In this document: positions 1 through 9,404 of the stretch, one piece after another | Layout: every line of letters begins with the position of its first letter | Numbering within the stretch: the first letter of the stretch is position 1 | Origin: Bin87 sp963665395 | Lineage (GTDB): Bacteria; Chloroflexota; Dehalococcoidia; Lucifugimonadales; UBA3495 | Reading direction: 5' to 3' | DNA length: 64,000 nucleotides | Assembly: GCA_963665395.2 (NCBI GenBank) | Contig: OY762251.1 | Location: forward strand, 4,030,001 to 4,094,000 | Notes under the pieces: model-generated | Seen by the model: only the letters and a program-made list of their open reading frames with translations | What the model was told of the DNA's origin: nothing | Databases searched by the model: none | Made by a program: the position numbers and the translations under genes

Positions 1-2
1 CG

Positions 3-83
3 TACATCAAGTCCGACTGCGCCAACGCGGTGGGGACAACAACGTTCACGACGACTACTGCGCAGCCGCCGAATAATCCCTAG
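3..83 (+). CDS. C-terminal end of an unidentified protein (5' end outside window)
   Basis: Frame 3 is open from the window edge to TAG at 81-83 and gives about 26 residues ending in a Thr-rich tail with QPPNNP. The Thr/Pro-rich end resembles the secreted surface proteins encoded nearby, but too little is present to assign a family. The other two frames give Arg-rich, unlikely peptides. Confidence 0.35.
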   Translation, partial: YIKSDCANAVGTTTFTTTTAQPPNNP

Positions 84-438
84 GCGTCAGCATCAGGATT
101 TTTGGGCCCAGTATCAAGTACGGGGCGACGGGATTGGTACGGGGCGACGGGACTTGCGGGATTGGGTTGGCTGCTGCGCGCAGCGCCCAATCCTGCCAAT
201 CCTTAACTGAACTGGTCTCCCTGGAAGGTACTGGCGCTTGGTCGAGGTTGTATCTGTGGTCAACCTGCCGGCGAACTGCGCCAAATTAAACTCACCATAA
301 TATAACCCAAAATGGACGTGTTTGTCACTCCTTATAATCGGCTTGGTGGGTACAATTTGAATGGCTACATATATTCGGGGGTAATCCGGGATGACCGGTC
401 AAATGTAGTTCCCTGAGGCAGCACACGGAGGTTTGCCC
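84..438. other. Intergenic region with palindromic repeat and possible promoter
   Basis: No gene is visible. At 107-126 there is a copy of the dispersed palindrome CCCrGTATCAAGTACGGGG, followed by a degenerate repeat (TACGGGGCGACGGGA twice). TATAAT lies at 333-338, about 100 bp before the FnIII gene start, but no good -35 box is spaced correctly, so a promoter is only suggested. Confidence 0.4.
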
Positions 439-3400
439 ATGCCAGCCGGACGATACGCCGGAACCTTGCTCAGCCGCTCCGCCGTCGCGACGCTGATTGC
501 GCTGGCGATTGCGGTCGCCGTCGCCGTCCTGCCCGCGTCCGGCGCCGCCAGGGCGCAGACGCTCATCCCGCCCGGCGCGCCGTCCATCAGCTCCGTGACC
601 GCCGGCGACCGCCAGTTGACCGTGAACTGGAACGCCGCCACCACGCCCGGCGACAAGCCCATCGTTGACTACCGGGTGGAATACCGCGCCGGCAGCAGCG
701 GCGACTGGCAGATGGCCTCTTCCTACGACATCTCCTTCGACTCCCCCGTGCAAACCGGTACCGACACCACCTGGGCGCACAACCGCAACCCGCTGGACCT
801 GGGCCCGGTCACCGGCGACGCGGCCCCCTATATCGAGCGCACCAAGGGCGGACGCCACAACCTCGATGGCGTCTATCGCATCAAGCAGGCCGTCGCCGCC
901 GTGCGGTTCCGCGTCAGTGGCGCCACCGACGGCGCGGGAACCCTGCGCTCCAACTACACCAAATCGCCGATAGCCGACTTGCGACACAGCGGCGACAGCA
1001 TGGGCGCCAACGTCGTCAACACCTCGGCGACTAACTTTGAACTGACCGCCGTCGCGCAGGACCTGCCGGCCAACTCCTACATCTGGATTGACGGCTGGGA
1101 TCAGACCTCGGCCAACACGAAGTTCCCGGAATTCGAGGATGTCAGCATCAGCGACCGGCGCCTGCACATTGACATCGCTACGGCCTCCACCGCGCGGAAC
1201 ATCAACATCGACAGCCTGACCAACCAGCGCTCGTACCAGGTGCGGGTGCGCGCCCGCAACAGCGACGGCTGGGGCCCGTGGTCGGCCGCCTCCAGCGGGA
1301 CGCCCCTGGGCGTCGCCGACGCGCCGGCCGGCCTGTCCTCGGTGTCTGGCAACAACCAGCTCGCCCTCAGTTGGAGCGCTCCGGCCAACAACGGCGGCTA
1401 CGCCATCACCGACTACGACATCCAGTACCGCGCCTTGACCGGCCAGACCTGGGGAAGCTGGACCGACTGGCAGGGGAGCACGGTCAGCGCTGCCACCAGT
1501 ACGACCATCGACAGCGGCGTCGTCAATGGCACAAAGTACCAGGCGCGCGTCCGCGCCGTGAACAGCGCGGGCGACGGCGACTGGTCGGCGCCCATCACCG
1601 ACACGGCGGGCAAACCCTCGCCGCCGACTTTCGCCCTCTCCAACATCCAACGCCCGTTGCCGGCGGGCCGGTCGGACAGGGGTGGGCTGCTCTCGATGAC
1701 CCTCGATGCGCCGGCCAACGGCAGCGCCGTCACCGACTACGACCTGCGCTACCGCGAATCCGGCACAACCACCTGGTACACCTACCGCGACCGCTCCCAC
1801 GATTCGGGCCGGCTGTCGGGCAGCGATACGTCGAGCAACACCGATCCCATTGACTTTGGCGCTTTCAGCAACCCGTCGGGCGCGGTCGGGGTGGTGCGCG
1901 AATCCCTCGGCTCCGGCTACGTCTATAAATTCAGCAAGGCCGTCGACCAACTATGGATACGCGCCAGCGGTACAATCACCGGCGGGGGAACCGTCGTCGC
2001 GCATTGGCACACCGCGAAACCGACGGCGGCCCAGGTCGCCACGCTGGGAACGCAAATCTTCTCGGTGAACACCTCGGTCAATACCGAATCCGACCACACT
2101 TTCTGGCAGGACGGCTGGGTCACGAATCTGCCCGCCAACGCCTACGTCTGGTTCTACACCACAGAGTCGGAGACGCTGACCAAGCGTCGCCTGCAACTCG
2201 ACTTCACCGACAACACGGCCAGCCCGCCCCAGGTCAACGACACCGGCACCCTGACGACAAGCGAAACCGTTGGGCTCGGAGAAGGCAATGTCGTCGATCC
2301 GATTGACTTCGGCGCTTTTACCACGCCGCCGGGCGGCGTGCCGGTCACGCGCGAGAGCGTCACCTACGGAGGTAGCACGAAGCAGGGCTACTACAAGATA
2401 GGCGCGGCCACCGGCCGGTTCTGGATTCGCGTCAGCGGCAAGCTCAGCGTCGCCGGCCATGCCCGAGTGATCGGCTGTTGGCTCGCCACCAAGCCGACCG
2501 ACCCCTTCGCAAACTGTAGCAGCGCGAGTAACCAAGTGTTCAATGTGGTAGCCCAAACTGTGGGCGGGAAGTCCACCTTCGATGAGTCTGGCTGGGTCTA
2601 CAACCTGCCCGCCAACGGCTACATCTGGGTCTATGTTGAGGGGCTAGAAGTGAAGCAGACGGCGAGGACGCTGACCGAGCGCCGTTTGCAGTTGGACTTC
2701 GACCGCGGGCGGATCGTGCTCAGCGGCCTCCGGAACGGCAAGACCTACGAACTCCAGGCCCGCGCCAGGAACGCCCGCGGTTGGGGCGCCTGGAGTCCGT
2801 CCGTCACTGGCACTGCCGGCGCTCCGACGCCGCCGGTGGTGAACGCGCCGACGCCGAAACACCAGGCCATCGCCGTGACCTGGGACGCGCCCGCCGCCGA
2901 CAACGGCTCCGCCGTCACCGGCTACGACGTGCAGTATCGCGCCGGCTCCTCGGGCGCGTGGTCATCGTGGCCGCACACCGACACAACCCGCAGCGCCACA
3001 ATCACCGGGCTGGTCAACAACACCGAGTACGAAGTCCAGGTGCGCGCCAGGAACGCCCGCGGCAACAGCTTCTGGTCGGCCAGCGTCAAGGCCACGCCCG
3101 TCCCGCAAAAGCCCGACGCCCCCGCCGCGCCCACGCTCACCTCCAGCGGCACGACGATGACCGTCACCTGGGCCGCGCCCCTGGCCAACGGCGCCGACAT
3201 TACCGACTACGACATCGAATACTCGTCCGACGGCGGAACGATGTGGACGCCGCACCTTCATGGTTCCTTCGCGAAGGCGGTCAACACCAGTACCACGACG
3301 AACACCACCATCCCGCTCGACTTCGGCGCACTGAATCCGACTGGCCTCACGGTGACGAACGAGTCGGTCGGCTCCAACGCGGGCATCTACAAGATTGGCC

Positions 3401-6267
3401 AAACGCTCGGCGCGCTCAAGGTGCACGTGAGCACTATCACCACCCAGGCCGGGGTCATCGACGTCTACTACGCCGATACCAAGCCGTCCGCCAGCACGCT
3501 CCGCAGCCACGGCACGAAGCTGTTCAGCCTCACCCTCAGCCAGAACGTCATAGGCAGCGGTTCCGGCATAATCCCCACGCCGGCGGCGAACTCGTACTTC
3601 TGGGCCGCGGGCGCGAGCGCGTTGTCAAGCTCTACCCGCACCATCGGTCTCAACTGGCCCACCGTCTCCACCAGCACGACTGATTCCATCTCCAGCCTGA
3701 CCAACGGCGCAAGCTACCAGGTGCGCGTCCGCGCCCGCAACTCCGTGGGCACGGGCGACTGGTCGCCCGCCTCGACTCATGCCATCGGCCGCCCCGGCGC
3801 GCCGGCGGCCCCGACCCTGACCAGCGGCAACGCGCAACTCACCGCGAAGTGGAGCGCCCCCGCCGGCACAGTCACAATCACCGACTACGACGTGCAATAC
3901 TCGTCTAACGGCGGAGCGACCTGGACGGAGTGGAACGCGGCCAACACCAGCACAGGCTTGAACGCCACGATAACGGGCCTGAACAACGGAACCACCTATC
4001 AGGTGCAAGTGCGGGCCGAGAGCAACCTCGGCCCCGGCCCCTGGTCTCCCTCCGCCAGCATCAAGGCCGGCCTGCCCGAAGGCACGTCGGGAATCAGGGT
4101 GGAGCCGGTCAGCGACGGGCTGTACGTGTACTTTACTGTGCCTTCCGGCAACGGTTCGGCGGTCATCCGACTCGACTTAAGATATTCGTCCAACGGTGGA
4201 ACTACCTGGACCGAGCGTCTGATCGGGTTAGAATCTGGCACTCCCACTGGTGCGAACTTCCGCTACCATGTGACCGGCCTGACCAATGGCGTTGCCTATC
4301 AGGTGCAGGTGCGAGCCAAGAACCAGCACGGCGCCGGCCCCTGGTCGGACGTCTATACGGCGACGCCCGGCACGCCTGACGCGCCGTCCGCGCCCACCCT
4401 GACCGCCGGCGACCACAAGCTCCTCGTCAACTGGTCTGCGCCCGGCGACAACGGCTCCGCAATCACCGACTACGACGCGCGCTACTCCGCCAACGGCGGC
4501 AGCAGTTGGAGCGAGTGGCAGCCGAACACCGACAGCGCCGCGAACAGCGCGGTCATCACCGGGCTCACGCCGGACACGACCTATCAGGTGCAGGTGCGGG
4601 CGACGAACACCCACGGCGACAGCGCCTGGTCGGCGTCAAGGACGCACACGCTGGCCGTCTCGCCGGTGCCCAATCTGGGCGTCCACTACTGCAATCCGGG
4701 GCAGCTCAACCAGCTCTGGGTTGATAAGTCCTGCTTCATCAAGGCCGGCCATCACGGCGTCAAGGCGTTCGACAGCGCGCGCGTGGCCTCGGGCGGCGAC
4801 TACGTCGAACTGTACGATTACATCAGTTCGGCGCAGACCGTCGTGGCGCTGGCCTACAACCCGCAAGGCGGCCTCGCTATCGTTGAGACGCTGGACAGCA
4901 ACAACGTCGTGCAGGACACGTTCCAGATAGACGTAATCCGTTTCCAGATTCGGGATACCGAAGTGACCGGCACGCTCAAGGCGATGGAGTCCTCATATCT
5001 CACGGTGCGCCTGCACAGCCTGAGCAACGGTTCACCGGACAAGTTCCTGGTCAACGGCAGCGATTTCGCCCGCAGCTGGGTGCAGCTGGACCTGCCCAAC
5101 GAGTTGATCGCGCAAGACCATAATGATACGTGGCAGAACGACCCGATCCAGGTTGTCGACCATCACGGCGACAGCGTCACCTTCAGGATGATCCCGACCA
5201 GCGCCGGCGCCTTCTCGATAGGTATTGCCGCCTACCGTCCCGCGCCCGACGCCGGTTGTCCGACGGAGGGCGAGTTGCGCTGCTTCCAGCCGCCGGTGGA
5301 CAGGCTGACCAAGGAGTACGTCGCCGCAGCGCAGGTCAGCGTCCAGGCCGCCTTCGCCGCGCCGAATCCGCCCGCCGCGCCGGCCAACCTGGCCGCCAGC
5401 GCCGGCGACGGCAGCGTCACCCTGAGCTGGGACGACCCGCAAAACCCCACCATCAGCGGCTACGAGTACAACGTCAATCACAACGACACCAACAGCGGCA
5501 ACTTAAGCGGCTGGAGCGACTGGCAGAGCATCGCCGGCAGCGACGCCGATACCACCAGCCACACGTTCAGCGGCCTCACCAACGGACGCGAGTACCGCTT
5601 CCACGTGCGCGCCGTCAACGCGGGCGGCAACGGTACCGGCGCGCCCAACGCGGCGCCCTGGTTCGTCTCCGCCATCCCCGAGGAGCCGCCGCCCGATCCG
5701 CCCGGCGCAGTCTCCGCCGTCAGCGTCACCCGTGAAGACGGATCCCTGACCGCCTCCTGGGACGCCCCCGACGGGGCGACGAAATACCACGCCACCTACA
5801 CCGACGACGGCGGCAAGAGTTGGCACGCGCCCGTTGACGACCATACGAACATCCCCACCAACAGCCTCACCTTCAGCGTGGACAACGCCAAGACCTACAT
5901 CATCGGCGTCCGCGCCGGCAACTCCGCCGGCTGGAGCGGCTGGCGCAACTCACCGTCCGCCGGGCCCTACATCCCGCCGAACACGCCCACCAATCCGCCC
6001 GACCCCGTCGCCTCGGTGACGGTCACCCGCAGCGACGGCTCCCTCACCGCCACCTGGGACGCCCCTGACGGCGCGACCAAATACCACGTCACCTACACCG
6101 ACGACGGCGGCAAGAGTTGGCACGCGCCCGTGGACGACCACACCAACATCCCCACCAACAGCCTCACCTTCAGCGTTGACAACGCCAAGACCTACATCAT
6201 CGGCGTCCGCGCCGGCAACGCCATCGGCTGGAGCGGTTGGCGCAACTCGCCGCCCGCCGCACCGTAA
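439..6267 (+). CDS. Secreted multi-FnIII surface protein with nested repeat inserts
   Basis: A 1942-residue exported protein. ATG at 439 follows GGAGG at 426-430 with 8-nt spacing; a TTG two codons earlier lies too close to that site. The N-terminus is a signal peptide with a hydrophobic core (LIALAIAVAVAVL) and an ARA cleavage motif before QTLIPPG. The body is a chain of about a dozen fibronectin type III domains, recognisable by repeated W(S/D)AP, NNG/DNGS and YxVxVRAxN strands. Four related segments of about 120-135 residues interrupt FnIII domains (residues about 117-250, 469-591, 620-754, 959-1075), each starting near P(I/L)DFG and ending near LQLDF. Residues about 1410-1640 are a non-FnIII domain with Cys pairs. 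The last two FnIII units (5701-5960 and 6000-6264) are almost identical, suggesting recent duplication. No sortase motif or membrane anchor is seen at the C-terminus. The role is probably adhesion or cell-envelope structure (inference). Confidence 0.85.
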   Translation: MPAGRYAGTLLSRSAVATLIALAIAVAVAVLPASGAARAQTLIPPGAPSISSVTAGDRQLTVNWNAATTPGDKPIVDYRVEYRAGSSGDWQMASSYDISFDSPVQTGTDTTWAHNRNPLDLGPVTGDAAPYIERTKGGRHNLDGVYRIKQAVAAVRFRVSGATDGAGTLRSNYTKSPIADLRHSGDSMGANVVNTSATNFELTAVAQDLPANSYIWIDGWDQTSANTKFPEFEDVSISDRRLHIDIATASTARNINIDSLTNQRSYQVRVRARNSDGWGPWSAASSGTPLGVADAPAGLSSVSGNNQLALSWSAPANNGGYAITDYDIQYRALTGQTWGSWTDWQGSTVSAATSTTIDSGVVNGTKYQARVRAVNSAGDGDWSAPITDTAGKPSPPTFALSNIQRPLPAGRSDRGGLLSMTLDAPANGSAVTDYDLRYRESGTTTWYTYRDRSHDSGRLSGSDTSSNTDPIDFGAFSNPSGAVGVVRESLGSGYVYKFSKAVDQLWIRASGTITGGGTVVAHWHTAKPTAAQVATLGTQIFSVNTSVNTESDHTFWQDGWVTNLPANAYVWFYTTESETLTKRRLQLDFTDNTASPPQVNDTGTLTTSETVGLGEGNVVDPIDFGAFTTPPGGVPVTRESVTYGGSTKQGYYKIGAATGRFWIRVSGKLSVAGHARVIGCWLATKPTDPFANCSSASNQVFNVVAQTVGGKSTFDESGWVYNLPANGYIWVYVEGLEVKQTARTLTERRLQLDFDRGRIVLSGLRNGKTYELQARARNARGWGAWSPSVTGTAGAPTPPVVNAPTPKHQAIAVTWDAPAADNGSAVTGYDVQYRAGSSGAWSSWPHTDTTRSATITGLVNNTEYEVQVRARNARGNSFWSASVKATPVPQKPDAPAAPTLTSSGTTMTVTWAAPLANGADITDYDIEYSSDGGTMWTPHLHGSFAKAVNTSTTTNTTIPLDFGALNPTGLTVTNESVGSNAGIYKIGQTLGALKVHVSTITTQAGVIDVYYADTKPSASTLRSHGTKLFSLTLSQNVIGSGSGIIPTPAANSYFWAAGASALSSSTRTIGLNWPTVSTSTTDSISSLTNGASYQVRVRARNSVGTGDWSPASTHAIGRPGAPAAPTLTSGNAQLTAKWSAPAGTVTITDYDVQYSSNGGATWTEWNAANTSTGLNATITGLNNGTTYQVQVRAESNLGPGPWSPSASIKAGLPEGTSGIRVEPVSDGLYVYFTVPSGNGSAVIRLDLRYSSNGGTTWTERLIGLESGTPTGANFRYHVTGLTNGVAYQVQVRAKNQHGAGPWSDVYTATPGTPDAPSAPTLTAGDHKLLVNWSAPGDNGSAITDYDARYSANGGSSWSEWQPNTDSAANSAVITGLTPDTTYQVQVRATNTHGDSAWSASRTHTLAVSPVPNLGVHYCNPGQLNQLWVDKSCFIKAGHHGVKAFDSARVASGGDYVELYDYISSAQTVVALAYNPQGGLAIVETLDSNNVVQDTFQIDVIRFQIRDTEVTGTLKAMESSYLTVRLHSLSNGSPDKFLVNGSDFARSWVQLDLPNELIAQDHNDTWQNDPIQVVDHHGDSVTFRMIPTSAGAFSIGIAAYRPAPDAGCPTEGELRCFQPPVDRLTKEYVAAAQVSVQAAFAAPNPPAAPANLAASAGDGSVTLSWDDPQNPTISGYEYNVNHNDTNSGNLSGWSDWQSIAGSDADTTSHTFSGLTNGREYRFHVRAVNAGGNGTGAPNAAPWFVSAIPEEPPPDPPGAVSAVSVTREDGSLTASWDAPDGATKYHATYTDDGGKSWHAPVDDHTNIPTNSLTFSVDNAKTYIIGVRAGNSAGWSGWRNSPSAGPYIPPNTPTNPPDPVASVTVTRSDGSLTATWDAPDGATKYHVTYTDDGGKSWHAPVDDHTNIPTNSLTFSVDNAKTYIIGVRAGNAIGWSGWRNSPPAAP

Positions 6268-6301
6268 GCGCCGCCGACGCCTGGGAAAGGGCGCTGCACT
6301 G

Positions 6302-6662
6302 TCACAGCAGTCGCGGCATAGGCCACGTCAGCGGCGCGACCAATCCGGCCCCGTCGCTGCCGGCCCGGTTCACCGCGTTGGACACGGGCCGGATCGTCAT
6401 TCCCGGCCATTCCCTGGGTTTCAGCAGAGCGTGGAGGGTCGCGGCGTCGGCATCCGGGTCAAGCCAGGCATCATAGTCGCCGGCGTCAAGTAGCGCCGGC
6501 CCGGTCACCGAACGCGAAACCCCAGCGCATCAAGACGGCTTGGCGCTCCCCGGTATCCGCAATTACCGCCAATACCTGAGCCGTGGGCCCGATGTTCCAC
6601 GACGGCCGATAGCCGCAGCCGCCACGCCGGGTCGGTGCCGGGAAACGCCGACCGTTGACTAC
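6302..6662 (-). pseudogene. Remnant of an SRAP (YedK/HMCES-like) gene
   Basis: Two minus-strand frames carry pieces of an SOS-response-associated peptidase-like protein, the family that crosslinks to abasic sites in single-stranded DNA. The N-terminal piece (6490-6662) reads YRPSWNIGPTAQVLAV and then MRWGF, as in the family. The C-terminal piece (6302-6508) reads DYDAWLDPDAD, LLKP and PGMTIRPVS. The roughly 100 residues expected between them are missing and the frame changes at about 6490. The conserved N-terminal MCGRF, with the catalytic Cys2, is replaced by VNGRRF with no start codon. The gene is therefore dead. Identification rests on the SRAP motifs. Confidence 0.6.
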
Positions 6663-7181
6663 GGGCTTTCCTTCCGGGAACCGGGCTGTTGAGCGCGGTA
6701 GGCGATGACCAGTGAGTGGAGCGGTTGGGGCCGCTGGAACTCGCGCGTCCGGCCCAGCCACTCCCGCCACTCGGGGTCGTTCACGTCCGGCAAGGTCCGG
6801 GTGTCGGCGTAATAGCAGTCAGGCGGCGCCCCCGGCATTCCCGCGCTGGATAGCCAGCCGTCGGGCGTCCAGACGTACAGCCACTCGGGGCCTGGCCCCC
6901 AGTATTGGGCGAAGAAACGCTCGGTGCCGCCGCTGAGCGCATAGGGTTGGCAATTCTCCCAGGGCTGACTGTGGTCCCGGAAGTAAGTGCCTGACTCCTC
7001 CGGCGTGGGTTCCAGCCAGGTAACGCTGACCATGCGGATGAGCCGGTCGATACGGTCCTCATCCGAATAATGTTCCAGCAACACGGCGCCCCGCTTCGTC
7101 GGGATAGCAGCCGTGTCCCAGATAGATGGCTTAGCCGTCGCCTTGGCGGTCCACCTTGCCGATGATGGCCCGTGAAGCCAT
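6659..7181 (-). pseudogene. Inactivated paralogue of the hypothetical gene at 23609-24127
   Basis: The minus strand has ATG at 7181 after an AGGAGAG ribosome site and encodes MASRAIIGKVDRQGDG before an in-frame TAA at 7133-7131. A second lesion is an extra base in a four-C run at 7089-7092, which shifts the frame. Downstream, the sequence is about 70 percent similar by eye to the intact copy, including PGPEWLYVWTPDGWL and MPGAPPDCYYAD, and ends in the same EFQRPQPLHSL...YRAQQP tail. The family is unknown. The intact paralogue shows this is a real gene family and that this copy is dead. Confidence 0.7.
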
Positions 7182-7510
7182 TGTATCTCTCCTGCCAGTA
7201 GATTTTGCGCTCGCTGGTTGAGCCGTCGGGCTATCCATCCCGATCCAGGACACAATTCAAACGACGGATGTCGCTGCGCCGCGGCCAGCGCTCCGATCCC
7301 TCATTGCGGGAAATCCGGCAACGGAACGATCTCAACCGGGCCGATATTCTACGTTGTCGCGGGCACGAAAGTCCCGTTGCAGAGGAAAGCGGAAATCGCC
7401 ACCGCTCTGAAAGTTTTCCGCAAACGCACAGGTCTTCGCTGAGTTTTGCAATTTTATCGAGGAAGACCGCCCACTTGACGCGCACCTAGCGCGGCGGTAC
7501 GCTGACCGCG

Positions 7511-7627
7511 CTAGAACTGGGAATCCGCCCAACAACGGCCCGCTGCGGGTCCACTGGGCGTGGATGTTGACGGGCAGGCATCACGTGCCTCCTCACGGCG
7601 TCCACGCTTGTGGATTCGCAGTTCTAG
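7511..7627. repeat. 117-bp imperfect palindromic element upstream of the TPR gene
   Basis: Outer arms 7511-7528 and 7610-7627 are inverted repeats matching at 16 of 18 positions (CTAGAACTGnGAATCCnC). A nested perfect 7-bp stem pairs GCGTGGA at 7558-7564 with TCCACGC at 7601-7607. The element ends 25 bp before the GAGGAGG ribosome site of the lipoprotein gene. It could be a small mobile palindrome or a structured leader; the sequence does not decide. Confidence 0.5.
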
Positions 7628-7667
7628 CAGGTTGCCTATCCCCGGATCCGTGAGGAGGTTCCAGTTT

Positions 7668-9404
7668 ATGCGTCTGCCCAGCGCCGACCCAGCGCCCCCC
7701 ACCGCCTTCCTGCCCGCCAACGCCCGCGCCGGCAAGCGCGCCTTACTCGAATGGCTGTCCGATTTCAGCCTTGGGTCCACTCCCCAATGGTCGAATGGCA
7801 GCAGGCGGATCTTGCTGCCAGCCTTGGCCGTGGCGCTCGTCGTCTCCACCACCATGGTGGCCTGCGGCACCGAGGAAACCACGTCACAGACGACTGAGCA
7901 GCAGCAGGCTGCCCAAACGACGGACAGGACCGGCCCGGGCTCGTCGGGAAGCAGCGGGCAGAATGCCGGTGGGAACCCGAGCACGCCCGCGAATGACCAG
8001 CAATCGGCTAATGTCAACACCGGCCAATCCAGCGGCTCGGGCGCACCGACCGGATCAAACACCCCCGAGGCGAGCGCGGTGACATCCAGGGCTGCGCAAA
8101 CGACGCCGGTCGTTGGGGAACAAACCGAACAACCAAGCCCCGGTGTCGAAGACCTGAGAAGGGCCAAGGACCTCTACGTGGAGGCCGAGCTGCACCTGCT
8201 GCACCGGCGGTTCCACCAAGCCGCCCACACTCTCAACCAAGCCATCGCCGCCAACCCCGAGCTGGCCGAGGCTTACACGCTGCGCGGCTTCGCCCGGACC
8301 ATGACCCGCGACTACGACGCCGCCATGCTGGACTTCAACGCAGCCCTGGCCATGGACGCAGAGAACACCAGCCGCGCCTACGCCTTCCGTTCGTACGCCC
8401 ATAGCGAACTGAGCGACTACGAGGCCGCGCTAGCCGACGCCGAACGCGCCCTGGAAACCGCTGGCCGCGACGACCCGTTCGCCGCCGCCGACGCCGAACT
8501 GGCCAAGTTCACCGCGCAATACCGCTCCGGCGACTACGGCGCCATCAACGAAACCCGCCTGCGGAGCCTGCCCCGCGGAATGACCGACGAACTCAATCAG
8601 GGACTGACGCCCTACGGCCTGACCAACCTACACCGGCACGCCGACTTGCCCGGCAACGTCGCCACCCTCCGCGAGGCGGAGAACACGCTGCTGCTCAATC
8701 CCGACGACTTCAACGCCCTCCAGGCCCGCCAGCGCGCCTACCATCAGCTGCGCTGGCACGACAGGGCCACCGCCGACCTGAACCGGATGAGCGAAGGCAA
8801 GGACGGAGGCCACCTAGCCAAGCTGCACGTCCAAAGGGCCAGGGAGTGGGCCGACGCCGGCAACTACGCGGCCATCGCCGCACACGCCGGAGACCTCAAC
8901 CCGTCGCGCAGCGTCGAGTCCGCCATCCTGCTCGCCATCGGCCACTGGCGCAGCGGGGACCTCGCAGCCGCCGGAGCAGTCCTGGACGCCATGGACTACG
9001 GAGACCCGGCAGCACTCTACGGCTGGGAGGAAGGGCAGTACCCGACCTACGCCAGCGACCTGCGTTCCGGCGCAACCACCGCGTTGGCCCTCAAGGGCGC
9101 CCTGCTGGCCGTCCAGGGGCAACTGGACGCCGGCCTGCGCTACTTGAACATACCAACCTGCGTCGACCGGGTCGACGCCGCCGAGGACTCCCCGCTGGCC
9201 GACGAGACGGTCAACGAGGGACAGCGGAAAATGGACGCCTTCGCCGAGCGGATGGCCCAGTCCTGGCTGGGAGGCTTGCAGCACGGCGGCCAGTGGGCTG
9301 ACAAGGACGAAGCACAGATCGTGTGGGAGTGGTGCAACTACCCGGACGAGTTAGTCGCCGACTCCTGGCCGGCCTGCTGGCGACCGCCGACACTCCGACC
9401 CTGA
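7668..9404 (+). CDS. TPR-repeat lipoprotein, N-terminal part of a frameshifted gene
   Basis: A 578-residue frame starts at ATG 7668 after GAGGAGG at 7652-7658 (9-nt spacing). A long, charged N-terminus leads into a hydrophobic stretch ending in STTMVACG, a lipobox-like cysteine near residue 67; the segment before it is unusually long for a lipoprotein signal. A Ser/Thr/Gln-rich linker of about 95 residues follows, then several tetratricopeptide repeats (for example AAHTLNQAIAANPELAEAY, then YDAAMLDFNAALAMD). The frame ends at 9404, but the plausible continuation lies one base back and runs to 9919, so the gene probably carries a one-base deletion near 9350-9390. It is likely an envelope-anchored scaffold protein with no predicted enzyme activity. 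Confidence 0.7.
   Translation: MRLPSADPAPPTAFLPANARAGKRALLEWLSDFSLGSTPQWSNGSRRILLPALAVALVVSTTMVACGTEETTSQTTEQQQAAQTTDRTGPGSSGSSGQNAGGNPSTPANDQQSANVNTGQSSGSGAPTGSNTPEASAVTSRAAQTTPVVGEQTEQPSPGVEDLRRAKDLYVEAELHLLHRRFHQAAHTLNQAIAANPELAEAYTLRGFARTMTRDYDAAMLDFNAALAMDAENTSRAYAFRSYAHSELSDYEAALADAERALETAGRDDPFAAADAELAKFTAQYRSGDYGAINETRLRSLPRGMTDELNQGLTPYGLTNLHRHADLPGNVATLREAENTLLLNPDDFNALQARQRAYHQLRWHDRATADLNRMSEGKDGGHLAKLHVQRAREWADAGNYAAIAAHAGDLNPSRSVESAILLAIGHWRSGDLAAAGAVLDAMDYGDPAALYGWEEGQYPTYASDLRSGATTALALKGALLAVQGQLDAGLRYLNIPTCVDRVDAAEDSPLADETVNEGQRKMDAFAERMAQSWLGGLQHGGQWADKDEAQIVWEWCNYPDELVADSWPACWRPPTLRP

Noticed and set aside
325..1950. A 541-codon minus-strand open frame
   Set aside because: Antisense to the FnIII gene with no ribosome site; a composition artefact.
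7131..7133. Possible recoded stop codon in the 6659-7181 gene
   Set aside because: The codon is TAA, not TGA or TAG, and a frameshift follows shortly after, so simple pseudogene decay is more likely.
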